Shown piece by piece: positions 1-7,160 of a stretch of DNA of 64,000 nucleotides. The position numbers and the translations under genes are program-made. The number at the start of each line of letters is the position of its first letter. Position 1 is the first letter of the stretch. Origin of the DNA: a candidate division KSB1 bacterium (lineage in GTDB: Bacteria > Zhuqueibacterota > Zhuqueibacteria > JANLFK01 > Oleimicrobiaceae); NCBI GenBank assembly GCA_024655945.1, contig JANLFK010000008.1, positions 1 to 64,000 on the forward strand, read 5' to 3'. The notes under the pieces are model-generated. The model made no database searches, was not told where the DNA came from, and was given only the letters and a program-made list of their open reading frames with translations.

Positions 1-327
1 GTGTGGAGACGGCCGTTGTCGGAGATGATTACCTCAGTGAAAGGGCCCGAAACTGGCTTGCCGATTCATTTCAGTCTTGGTCAAAACTTTCCGAACCCGT
101 TTAATCCAGCGACGACTATTTCCTTTAGTCTTCCATCGAAGTCGTTTGTAATACTGAAAGTATTTGATGCTTTGGGAAGAGAAGTGTCGACTCTCATTTC
201 AGAGGAGTTGTCTGCTGGAATGTATGCACGACAATGGAATGCGGCAGGTTTGCCGAGCGGTGTGTATTTCTACCGTTTGCAAGCTGGTTCGTTTGTCGAG
301 ACGAAGAAACTTGTCTTACTGAGGTGA
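1..327 (+). CDS. C-terminal fragment of a secreted protein with type IX (Por) sorting domain
   Basis: Partial gene: the reading frame is open to the window edge, so the GTG at base 1 is probably not the true start. The visible 108 residues contain the motif QNFPNPFNPAT near residues 28-38. A beta-rich segment (ILKVFDALGREV, then GMYARQWNAAGLPSGVYFYRL) follows, and the protein ends KKLVLLR. This is the layout of the T9SS type A / FlgD-like C-terminal sorting domain, which is recognised in the periplasm and usually cleaved as the cargo reaches the cell surface. The catalytic or binding part of the protein is off the window. The stop codon lies 11 bp before an attC-like site, and the DNA is AT-richer than the neighbouring chromosome. 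The gene therefore probably sits in an integron cassette. Confidence 0.8.
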   Translation: MWRRPLSEMITSVKGPETGLPIHFSLGQNFPNPFNPATTISFSLPSKSFVILKVFDALGREVSTLISEELSAGMYARQWNAAGLPSGVYFYRLQAGSFVETKKLVLLR

Positions 328-338
328 TGGGCAAATGC

Positions 339-462
339 AACTAACAGCACAAACAATGTTGCTTCATTATGATGAATTATTGTGACTCAATATTTTTGCT
401 TACTTTCAATTCGGTTTTTATATGTTCGCAAAAATACTGCATTGTTTGTGCACACGTTAGGC
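339..462 (+). repeat. integron attC-like recombination site 1
   Basis: An imperfect palindrome of about 124 bp directly follows a stop codon. The right core site is GTTAGGC at 456-462, matching GTTRRRY. The left core is AACTAAC at 339-345, one mismatch from RYYYAAC. Next to the cores is a perfect 12-bp inverted repeat, GCACAAACAATG at 347-358 against its complement at 440-451. An inner 9-bp stem pairs 391-399 with 428-436. Core sites, inner stem and position between two same-strand genes are those of attC (59-base element) sites used by IntI. The expected recombination point is between G456 and T457. Confidence 0.75.
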
Positions 463-1498
463 GAAGCGGCGGCAAAGAAAGGAGGTGATGTTAAGACGGA
501 TGAGGGGAATCCAATCAGATGCGGAGCGTTTTATTGAGGGTGGGATAAAATCGCTCGGTTTGATTGGAGGAGAATCGGTGAATAACACCACCCAAAAACA
601 GAAGGAGGTAAGTCATGAAAGGCAAAATCGCAACAATAATGGTGGCATTGGTCACAATCGCAGTCCTTTTTCCTACTCTTGCTTTTAGTCAGGAGATACC
701 GCGTGAAAAGCCAGGTGCATGTTGGGTTAACTTTAAAGAAGGAAGTTGGGTGAAGTATAAGATGAGAATGGGAGAAATGGAAGCGGTAATAAAGAAAACC
801 TTGAAAAGCAAGACTGCAGAGGAGGTTGTAGTAGTAACAGAAACAGAAATACCTGGTATGCCTTCATCTTCAGTAGAAGAGCATCTTTCACTGAAACCCA
901 AGGAAGAAGAAGGGCAAATTAAGGTTATTAAGACATCTGAGGAAGATATAACCCTTGCTGGTAAAAAATTTAGATGTAAGGTTATTGAATATGAGGATGT
1001 AAAGGAAAAGTACACTGCGAAAATATGGCTTTCTGATGAGGTGCCGTTTTTGTTCGATCGCGGGGTTGTTAAAGCATCACAGCAAGATGAAGGAGAAAAA
1101 GAGGCAAAAGTGGTATGGGAGTATGCTGGAGAAAAAGAGTTTACTGTAGGAGATAAGAAGGTGAAGTGTACAATATTTACAATATTTAAGGGTGAAATAG
1201 ATGAAGAAGGGGACAAAGAATACTGGGTTTCTAAGGAAGTCCCCGGGATGCAAGTGAAACTGGGCGAGCTTCTTGAGTTGATTGATTTTGAGATAAAGTA
1301 AAAAGAGCAAGCCGCAAAAATTTTCTTGGCCGCCGTTTCGCCTAACACGGGCTTTGCGGCTCACTTCGTTCGTCCAAACCCAGCCCTCTAACCCATAAAC
1401 TATGGCTGAAAGGTAGAAATACGGTTATTGGTAAATTCGGTGGTTTAGAGGTAAAATCAAAACGAATAGAGGGCTGGGCTTCGCAAAGCTCGGGAACG
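457..1498 (+). mobile_element. complete integron gene cassette
   Basis: The cassette runs from the TTAGGC half of attC 1 to the G of the right core of attC 2 and carries a single gene on the same strand. Its first bases after GTTAGGC (463-480) are the near-perfect inverse of the bases just before GCCTAAC at 1340-1346. Excision as a circle would join these ends, so the cassette's own attC stem would be extended by about 18 bp. That is what a genuine cassette should show and is hard to explain by chance. The interior is clearly AT-richer than the flanking chromosome. No integrase or attI is visible; they should lie upstream, outside the window. Confidence 0.75.
615..1301 (+). CDS. unknown secreted protein, integron cassette gene
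   Basis: 228 residues. A strong AAGGAGG ribosome site lies 6 bases before the ATG. Residues 1-25 form a signal peptide (positive start, hydrophobic core VALVTIAVLFPTLAFS), so the product should be periplasmic or exported. The mature part is rich in Lys and Glu. It seems to contain two similar halves: one has CKVIEYEDVKEKYTAKIWLSDEVPF and the other has CTIFTIFKGEIDEEGDKEYW followed by VSKEVPGM. The arrangement resembles DUF3108-type lipocalin-like folds, but I cannot assign a family with confidence and do not propose a function. It is the only gene of the cassette bounded by attC sites at 339-462 and 1340-1505. Its AT-rich codon use differs from all chromosomal genes to the right, consistent with acquisition by transfer. 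Confidence 0.8.
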   Translation: MKGKIATIMVALVTIAVLFPTLAFSQEIPREKPGACWVNFKEGSWVKYKMRMGEMEAVIKKTLKSKTAEEVVVVTETEIPGMPSSSVEEHLSLKPKEEEGQIKVIKTSEEDITLAGKKFRCKVIEYEDVKEKYTAKIWLSDEVPFLFDRGVVKASQQDEGEKEAKVVWEYAGEKEFTVGDKKVKCTIFTIFKGEIDEEGDKEYWVSKEVPGMQVKLGELLELIDFEIK

Positions 1499-1505
1499 TT
1501 AGGGC
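1340..1505 (+). repeat. integron attC-like recombination site 2
   Basis: About 165 bp. The left core is GCCTAAC at 1340-1346, a perfect RYYYAAC match. The right core is GTTAGGG at 1498-1504, followed by C. Two paired segments lie between them: GCTTTGCG at 1351-1358 with 1482-1489, and a perfect 12-bp repeat CCCAGCCCTCTA at 1379-1390 with 1467-1478. Unpaired bases break the symmetry next to the outer stem (GGG and CGGG differ by extra bases), as in attC bottom-strand folding. It lies about 40 bp after the cassette gene's stop. To its right the sequence becomes GC-rich, so this is probably the distal end of the array. Confidence 0.78.
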
Positions 1506-1789
1506 GTAATCACTAATGGCCCCTCACTCAGATCTGCGCCGCATGCCACTTCTTCAGCCCGCCCTGAGGACCAGGGCCGTGAGCCAAGGAGCACCTCACG
1601 ACTCGGCTACGAATTGGCAACCGCTGCAGAAAAGTGCCGATGCTGCGGGCGCCACCTGGTAACCCCTGCGAAGTTTGGAGCCTCCCCGGAATTTCGAAAA
1701 GCGAGGCGCTCGCGACTCGCCCACTGGGTCAGGCCACGCATTCCCGTCGGCACTCGAGGACTATGAGCGCCCACTGAGAGTCAGGCACC
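1506..1789. other. non-coding junction between cassette array and chromosome
   Basis: 284 bp with no convincing gene on either strand and no further attC core pair. Base composition changes here from AT-rich cassette DNA to GC-rich chromosome. A short plus-strand open frame at 1675-1857 is Pro/Arg-rich, lacks a ribosome site and runs into the 3' end of the minus-strand thioesterase gene, so I do not count it. Confidence 0.5.
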
Positions 1790-2314
1790 TCATTCCTCCT
1801 CCCCCAAGAAGTCCCAGTCCCCCGGTGCAAAGGTCAGGTACTCGCGCACCTGTCTAGCCTTATCATCGGGCATGACGTAGAACTTGCCGGTTGCCTCGGC
1901 ATGGACCTTGCCATCCGGGCCGATGATTTCGCCTGCGGCCACCGAGTAACGCTGATGATGCGCCACCGGCCGACCGCGCACCGTGACCCGCAGTCCCACC
2001 GGCAAGGGGCGCAGGAAACGCACGTGCAGCTCGCCTGTGACAAAGTACTTCTTGCGCACCACGGCCACCGACCAGCCCATCGTTTCGTCCAGAAGCGCGC
2101 AGATGATGCCGCCATGCACCACCCCCTTGTAACCGGAGTATATCTCCGAGGGAACACACTCCACGTGCACCCCTTGCTCATCCGTCACAAACTTCAGTCC
2201 CAGCGTGGCTGCATTTGCCTGGCGGCTGCCGCAGACAATGCACCCCTCATAGGTCGGCAATGTCCTACCCGGTTCAATTTCCGCATGACAAGAGACTGAG
2301 CCTTCCTCTTCCAT
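1790..2314 (-). CDS. PaaI-family hotdog thioesterase
   Basis: About 174 residues from the ATG at 2314, chosen because GGAGG lies 9 bases upstream; the open frame extends further up to 2410 without a better start. The protein has the PaaI/4HBT hotdog pattern: KGVVHGGIICALLDETMGW, with the HGG turn and the acidic helix residue used by acyl-CoA thioesterases of this type, followed by beta strands (GELHVRFLRPLPVG). An N-terminal CxxC (GCIVCGSR) precedes the fold, as in one PaaI subgroup. The likely activity is hydrolysis of an acyl- or aryl-CoA in the cytoplasm; the substrate cannot be read from sequence. It is the last gene of the minus-strand cluster but is 211 bp away from the HAD gene and may have its own promoter. 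Confidence 0.85.
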   Translation of the reverse strand: MEEEGSVSCHAEIEPGRTLPTYEGCIVCGSRQANAATLGLKFVTDEQGVHVECVPSEIYSGYKGVVHGGIICALLDETMGWSVAVVRKKYFVTGELHVRFLRPLPVGLRVTVRGRPVAHHQRYSVAAGEIIGPDGKVHAEATGKFYVMPDDKARQVREYLTFAPGDWDFLGEEE

Positions 2315-2525
2315 CTTCGCTTTCCTCCGCAGCACACTCGTTAGCCATGGCACAAACGGGGAGAAGGGCCCCGGAAATCTCTGCGCCAGGATGTCGGCGG
2401 CCGAACACAATCGTTAGGCGCAGGGCCTGCCCGAAGTCAACCTCCCCCAGACTCAAGGCCTCTCAGGAGTCGGCCGCAGGAACAAGCATCAGCCAGTGTC
2501 TTGCACGCGAGCTCGCCAGGGCTCT

Positions 2526-3221
2526 TCAGTCCCTTTGACGAATATCATCGCCACCCTGCCTTCGGCGCAGGAGGCTGAAGAGCTCTGCGGCCCGGCTGAT
2601 GACAAAGTCCGGCCCGAGGGATTCCAACGTCGCGCGCGGCCCATAGCCCCAGGTCACCGCGCACGTGCGGGCCCCGGCGGCCTTGCCGGCAATGATATCG
2701 TTGTCGGTGTCCCCCACAACCAGGGTGGTTTCCGGAGTCGCGGCGGTGCGCGCCATGGCCGTCAGGATCATCTCCGGATGCGGTTTCAGATGTGTCACCT
2801 CCTCAGGACAGATCACCACGTCGAAGTAAGGCTCCATGTTCAATCCGGCAAGAATGCGCTTCGTGTACGGCCCCGGCTTGTTAGTGGCCACGACCAGACG
2901 ATGACCCTGCAGGCTTTGCAGCATATCCATAACACCGGGAAAAGGGCGCGTGCTGACCAGGCAGCGGTCACTGTACAGCTGGCGAAACAGCGCGATGAAC
3001 TCGCCGAACCGGTGCATGTTTTCTTCGCCGAGGGTGACGCGTGCAAAATTGTCCGGTCCAGGCCCGATGGATGCCCTCGCCTGCGCCAGGGAGATCTCCG
3101 GCAGTCCCATGGCGCGCAAGGCCAGGTTCGAGCAGAGGTGCACATCGGGCGCGGTGTCCAACAGCGTCCCGTCCAGGTCAAAGACGATGCTGGTGAAAGC
3201 CTTCGCCTTGTCGCGGGTCAT
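2526..3221 (-). CDS. HAD-family phosphatase, phosphoglycolate phosphatase-like
   Basis: 231 residues. All four HAD motifs are visible: FDLDGT (nucleophile Asp15 and acid/base Asp17), ATNKP for motif II, LKPHP with its Lys for motif III, and VVGDTDNDI for motif IV. A helical cap lies between motifs I and II. The overall pattern matches Gph/PGP-type phosphatases that clear 2-phosphoglycolate or a similar small phosphate ester in the cytoplasm. The ATG overlaps the stop of the upstream DUF6485 gene by 4 bp, indicating translational coupling at the end of a long minus-strand transcript. The exact substrate is uncertain, because this subfamily also includes pyrophosphatases and nucleotidases. Confidence 0.85.
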   Translation of the reverse strand: MTRDKAKAFTSIVFDLDGTLLDTAPDVHLCSNLALRAMGLPEISLAQARASIGPGPDNFARVTLGEENMHRFGEFIALFRQLYSDRCLVSTRPFPGVMDMLQSLQGHRLVVATNKPGPYTKRILAGLNMEPYFDVVICPEEVTHLKPHPEMILTAMARTAATPETTLVVGDTDNDIIAGKAAGARTCAVTWGYGPRATLESLGPDFVISRAAELFSLLRRRQGGDDIRQRD

Positions 3222-3412
3222 CGTTGCAGTGAGAGAAACCTGCGCAGCGACCGATCCCAGGTGCGTTCTACCTCATCAGGAAAGAAGCAGGCGGGCAACT
3301 CATTCATGCGGCGATGATAGAGAAGGCACTCGCAGCAGTAACCCTTGCGCGGGCACGGTTCATACGAACAGTTGCAGCGCTCCATATTCTTTGCAAAGTT
3401 CTTGCATTCCAT
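3218..3412 (-). CDS. small Cys-rich DUF6485-type protein
   Basis: 64 residues from the ATG at 3412, which begins MECKNF; the open frame starts 12 bases earlier. Eight cysteines at about residues 3, 13, 15, 20, 26, 27, 29 and 42 form a dense cluster ([17 protein letters not shown]). A conserved-looking ELPACFFP follows. This matches the DUF6485 family as I know it: short cytoplasmic proteins probably binding zinc or an iron-sulfur cluster, with no established function. Its stop overlaps the HAD phosphatase start by 4 bp, and it lies 60 bp after the thymidylate synthase-like gene. It is therefore part of the same transcript. Confidence 0.8.
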   Translation of the reverse strand: MECKNFAKNMERCNCSYEPCPRKGYCCECLLYHRRMNELPACFFPDEVERTWDRSLRRFLSLQR

Positions 3413-3472
3413 GGCATACCTCATCCTTGTTCGCCCTATCCGTCTCCATAGAAAGGCCTTTGCAGGCGGCTC

Positions 3473-4288
3473 CTACTTTTTCTCTGCGGCCAGGCGCCGA
3501 CGGGCCTCTTCGAACATTGGTTGGGCAAAATCCGAGTGCCAAGTGCGCTCGGCGAAGCTGCGCTCCTTGACGCTCCGCAGGAACCCGGCAAACTCCCAGA
3601 AATAGCTGCCGTAGATGTGGAAGCTGTCGGCAATGTCCACATAGCGCCCGACCTTGACCCGCCTGCCCAGCCTCTCCGCCAAGCGCTCGGCAATCGCGCG
3701 TTGCAGGTCCGTCAGCGCGAACATGTTCATGTAAGCCGCCTTGTAGGCGTCCCGCGAGCGCCAGTGGGTGTTCATGTTCAGCACCAGGTCACCGCCCTCG
3801 TCGGCCAGCATCCTGCACCATACCCTTTGCAGGCATGGCGGGTCGTAGGTGGGCGGGTCGGTCTTGGGGTTCCAGGTGATGGCCTGGGCCCGCCGAGAAT
3901 AGCCGACCGCAGCCAGCTTCTCGATCAGATAGTTGATCTGGTCGATAACCTCCCCTTCCATCTCATAGGCAAACAGGCGCTTGTGGTAGGTGTAGGTCCA
4001 CTTGCCCTCCTCTGGGCAGATCCAGTGGTCGTGCACGCCTTCCACCACTTCCTGACGATAGATCTCCAGGTCCTCCAGGCCGCCTGGGAAGGCGCGATGG
4101 ATACGTGGCTCGGCGAAAGGGTCCTCCACCACCATCACCATGGTGCAGTCCTTGCTGGGAGGGTCCTCGGGTTTGTCGTACTCGGTGCGGATGTCCACCC
4201 CGTCGTGCCAGCACTTCAGCACGGCGTTCTCCCAGGTCTCGGGCAAGGTCTTCGCCTGCACAAGGAAGGTCGGGATGTTTCCTGTCAT
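3473..4288 (-). CDS. thymidylate synthase-family protein (ThyA fold, divergent)
   Basis: About 271 residues from the ATG at 4288. GGGAG lies just upstream and the preceding gene's stop is one base away; the longer open frame upstream to 4546 overlaps another gene. The central part shows the thymidylate synthase/dCMP hydroxymethylase pattern: KWTYTYHKRL near residues 97-104, a catalytic Cys152 in YDPPCLQRVW, the region LNMNTHWRSRDAYKAAYMNMFAL that corresponds to the phosphate-binding Arg-Ser-xx-Asp segment, and DSFHIYGSY as the nucleotide-binding DxHIY motif. It should methylate dUMP to dTMP using methylene-tetrahydrofolate. It is divergent from Escherichia coli ThyA and closer in style to archaeal or phage enzymes. 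A related pyrimidine hydroxymethylase activity cannot be excluded. Confidence 0.8.
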   Translation of the reverse strand: MTGNIPTFLVQAKTLPETWENAVLKCWHDGVDIRTEYDKPEDPPSKDCTMVMVVEDPFAEPRIHRAFPGGLEDLEIYRQEVVEGVHDHWICPEEGKWTYTYHKRLFAYEMEGEVIDQINYLIEKLAAVGYSRRAQAITWNPKTDPPTYDPPCLQRVWCRMLADEGGDLVLNMNTHWRSRDAYKAAYMNMFALTDLQRAIAERLAERLGRRVKVGRYVDIADSFHIYGSYFWEFAGFLRSVKERSFAERTWHSDFAQPMFEEARRRLAAEKK

Positions 4289-4289
4289 G

Positions 4290-5015
4290 TCACTCCCTCG
4301 TTTTGCTGTCCAGCCTCGGCGCCTTCTTGGGGAGCCACACCCCAAGCGTGATGCCCAAGGCATGGTAAGGTTTGCCGTCAAGGTCAACACCCCCGGCCTG
4401 TGACCGACCACCCAGAGGGCGAGCGTAACGGAGCTCGAGGTGGTAGAAACCCCTCTTGAGACTGAGCCGTGCATGAGCCACGAATGTAGAGTTTTCCGCC
4501 GGGGAAAACAGCCTACCATCGTCCCAGACGTAATCCGGTAACACAACGGGCCTGCCGGTCAATGGGTCGTAGGAGTTGGGGATCTCCTGGGAGCGGAGCA
4601 CCTCCGTGTTGTCGTGCACTGCCAGCGCCAGCGACATGCCGCCGACCAATTGCCATTTCCACCTCGCCGATGGCTTGAGCTGAAACCGGCAGAGGAGGGG
4701 AAGCTCGACAAAGCCCATTGAGCAGACCTGCGAGCGCCACGTGAGCGGTGTGCCCACAGAGCAGGCTCCCACCAGTTTATCTCTGAAAAGGCCGCCCCGG
4801 GTCACATAGGCGATCTCCAGCGACAGGGAGGTGCGCGCGCGCAAGGACCATTCTTTCTCCACTGCCAGAACCACACCCGGATTGAGGGAGTGGTCGCGGT
4901 CGCGAAACGCCGAAACGCTCCACCCGGACTTGACCGTCATCCCGCTTTGTGCCTGCAGCAAGGCTGGCAAGCACAGGGCGAGTGCGCACATGGTGCAAGC
5001 CAGGCCGCTTCTCAT
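4290..5015 (-). CDS. outer-membrane beta-barrel protein
   Basis: 241 residues with a signal peptide (residues 1-22, CALALCLPALLQAQ). The mature chain has alternating amphipathic strands ending in GITLGVWLPKK, typical of the small 8-10 strand porin-like barrels (outer-membrane beta-barrel domain) common in Bacteroidota-type genomes. No enzymatic motif is visible. Its ATG overlaps the stop of the next upstream gene by 4 bp. The two genes are paralogs: SAFRDRDHSLNP and LEIAYVTRGGLFRDKL align with SAFRRHDTNKLCN and VNYTTMGGVLQDKAM. It lies in the same transcript as the thymidylate synthase-like gene. The function is unknown. Confidence 0.7.
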   Translation of the reverse strand: MRSGLACTMCALALCLPALLQAQSGMTVKSGWSVSAFRDRDHSLNPGVVLAVEKEWSLRARTSLSLEIAYVTRGGLFRDKLVGACSVGTPLTWRSQVCSMGFVELPLLCRFQLKPSARWKWQLVGGMSLALAVHDNTEVLRSQEIPNSYDPLTGRPVVLPDYVWDDGRLFSPAENSTFVAHARLSLKRGFYHLELRYARPLGGRSQAGGVDLDGKPYHALGITLGVWLPKKAPRLDSKTRE

Positions 5016-5739
5016 GGTCGGTTCCCCCGGCAGAAAATGCGGGCCAGGTCGCAGCGCACCATCAGGCGCAGACCATGTACCCGCCGGTCCACGCGGTAGA
5101 TAGAGGTCACCATGTCAGCGATCTCGCCGTCCAACTGGAAGTAGTCGGCCGAGAGCAAGCCTGCAGTGCTGCGGAGGCCAATGCCGATGTGGTAGCCCCA
5201 CCGCTTGCGGCGAAGCTCAAGAGGGCGGTACTCATAGAGCCATATGTACTCCCATCGCTCCCCGGGCTCCCACGGGTGCAGGTACTCTCCCTTGTGCATC
5301 CTGCACAGGTCACGCTGATACAGCAGCAGCGCGGGGCCAGAGAAAAACACGCCCTTCAGCCCCCTGGCGAGTGGCACCTCGAAGGCCAGCATCACCGGCA
5401 CCTCGATGAACGCCCAGCGCAACGTAAAATCGTAGGCGTATACGCCCTCGCTGCCGTACATGGCCTTGTCCTGAAGCACGCCCCCCATGGTGGTATAGTT
5501 CACCTCCAGAGCAGGGAAGCCAAGGGTGCCAGCCTCTTTTCTCCCCAGATGCCTGCGCTGCCGTTGCAGAGTTTGTTGGTGTCGTGCCGGCGGAAAGCGG
5601 ACATCAAGCCGCCTCCGCCAATGCCGCGCACGCCCAAGAGCAGACCGGCTAGGCAAGCAGGACAATCCGCCAAAGCAATGGCAATGGCCAGCGAACCGGC
5701 AGCCAGCACTCTTGAACAGGGCCCCGGCCCGCGCCTCAT
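5012..5739 (-). CDS. outer-membrane beta-barrel protein, apparently frameshifted
   Basis: The gene is read in two frames. From the ATG at 5739, which overlaps the GatD stop as ATGA, the first frame gives a signal peptide (LAAGSLAIAIALADCPACLA) and runs to a stop near 5500. The paralog-matching barrel sequence (VNYTTMGGVLQDKAM onward) continues in a second frame that is open from 5665 to 5012. Aligning with the neighbouring paralog at 4290-5015 places a one-base shift between about 5505 and 5550, near an AAAA run. This is either a sequencing or assembly error or a recently broken gene. If repaired, the protein would be about 240 residues, the same size as its paralog, and would be an outer-membrane barrel of unknown function. 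Confidence 0.65.
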
Positions 5740-7124
5740 TTCCTCACCCGACGGAGAAACTCTTCGACCTCCGGAATCCCACCCTGCAGGATGAGATAGC
5801 CGTTGATGGGCTCACGCTCGGTAGTTTCGTGGTTGATGGGCGTGAGCATCATCTGGCGGACCTTCTCCGGCTCGGTGGTGTGCGCCAACACCCAGCCGAG
5901 CTTGCAGTAGGCAGTCTCCGGCAACATATTGCCAAGCGGAATGATGCCCAAGTCCAGCAGGTCGCGGCCGGTGTCGTACACGTACATCTGCACGTAGCCC
6001 CACAACGTCTGCACGGTCATGACCACCGTGACTCCCTTGTCGATGGCCCGCTTGAGCGCCTGGTTGATCTTGCGGTTGACGTGCCCCATTCCGGTGCCGG
6101 CAATCACGATGCCCTTGTAGCCGTGGTCGGTGAGCGAATCGATGATGTCGGGCATCATGTTTGGGTAGTAGTACACGATGCTGACCTTCTCTTCGAACAC
6201 GGCGTCGATCAGCACCCCCCGATCCTGGCGGCGGCGTTGGTAGTCGTCGGTCAAGTACTGAAAGCGGGCCGGCCACACCATGGCCAAGGGAATGTCGCCA
6301 ATGGTGCGAAAGGTGTTGCGGTAGCTGGAGTGCATCTTGCGCACGCGGGTGCCGCGGTGGAGCAGGTCGTACTGGTCGCTGGTGGGGCCGAACATGCACA
6401 CCATCACCTCGGCGATGTCGCCATAGGCAGCAGTGCGCACCGCGTTGATCAGGTTGAGGGCCGCATCGCTGGACGGGCGGTCGCTGGAGCGTTGCGAGCC
6501 CACCATGACGATGGGCACGGGCGGCTTCTGCACCATGAAGGTGAGCGCAGCAGCCGTGTAGTGCATCACATCGGTGCCGTGGCCAATGACGATGCCGTCC
6601 ACCCCGTTGCGGATCTCCTCGCCGATGACATTGGCGATGGTGATCCAATGGTGCGACTCGATGTTTTCGCTGAACACACCAAAGAGCTTGGTGGTCTTCA
6701 AGTTGCAGATGTCGGCGAGCTCGGGCACGGCTCCGTAGAGCTCCCCGGGCGTGAAGGCTGGGATCACGGCGCCTGTGCGATAGTCCAGGCGGCTGGCAAT
6801 GGTACCGCCGGTACCGAGCAGGGTCACATCCGGTTTGGCGTCATCGTGCGGAAACTCCCGCTCCGGGATGCGATAGTGCGCCTCCTTGTAGCCGACCTCT
6901 TCGATGCTCACCACGTTGTCCACATGAATGCCGAGATTGTAGCCGCTGTGCAGCTTGAGCACGATATGCTCGTCGTCGGCATTTTCACTCCTGGGCAAGA
7001 TGATGCCCTTAAAGTCTCCTTTGGTGGAGTGAAGGACCACGTCGCTCCAGACGTGCACGTTGGTCTCCCGAAGCTTGGCGCGCGCCCTGCCCCGATATCC
7101 CTTCCACGCATCCGGCTGTTCCAC
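5736..7124 (-). CDS. gatD: archaeal-type glutamyl-tRNA(Gln) amidotransferase subunit D (GatD)
   Basis: 462 residues from a GTG preceded by GGGAGG. An N-terminal beta-barrel domain specific to GatD is present (GDFKGIILPRSENADD, GYNLGI; residues 35-75). It is followed by an asparaginase-like domain with both catalytic threonines: Thr105 in GTGGT, and Thr184-Asp185 in GHGTDVMHYT. The block SQRSSDRPSSDA, also conserved in GatD, follows. In archaea GatD releases ammonia from glutamine or asparagine for GatE, which amidates Glu-tRNA(Gln). GatD-type proteins are chiefly archaeal, so a bacterial copy suggests transfer or an uncommon lineage trait. No gatE is present in the window. Without GatE it might act simply as an L-asparaginase. 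It lies 36 bp after the SDR gene in the pterin cluster and is coupled to the next gene by a 4-bp overlap. Confidence 0.85.
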   Translation of the reverse strand: MEQPDAWKGYRGRARAKLRETNVHVWSDVVLHSTKGDFKGIILPRSENADDEHIVLKLHSGYNLGIHVDNVVSIEEVGYKEAHYRIPEREFPHDDAKPDVTLLGTGGTIASRLDYRTGAVIPAFTPGELYGAVPELADICNLKTTKLFGVFSENIESHHWITIANVIGEEIRNGVDGIVIGHGTDVMHYTAAALTFMVQKPPVPIVMVGSQRSSDRPSSDAALNLINAVRTAAYGDIAEVMVCMFGPTSDQYDLLHRGTRVRKMHSSYRNTFRTIGDIPLAMVWPARFQYLTDDYQRRRQDRGVLIDAVFEEKVSIVYYYPNMMPDIIDSLTDHGYKGIVIAGTGMGHVNRKINQALKRAIDKGVTVVMTVQTLWGYVQMYVYDTGRDLLDLGIIPLGNMLPETAYCKLGWVLAHTTEPEKVRQMMLTPINHETTEREPINGYLILQGGIPEVEEFLRRVRK

Positions 7125-7160
7125 AAGCCTCCCTTTCCCGTGCTGGCTCTGCGTAGTGGT

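Noticed and set aside
485-688. Small open frame beginning GTGATG next to AGGAGG at the start of the integron cassette
   Set aside because: The ribosome site overlaps the start itself, the translation is unlike a folded protein, and it runs through the well-supported start of the exported cassette protein at 615.
689-1348. 219-codon open frame antisense to the cassette gene
   Set aside because: Ser/Thr/Phe-rich translation that mirrors the Lys/Glu-rich plus-strand protein; the plus strand has the ribosome site and signal peptide.
2340-2419. GTTAGCC and GTTAGGC strings upstream of the thioesterase gene that could suggest more attC sites
   Set aside because: No matching left core or inverted stem at a proper distance on either strand.
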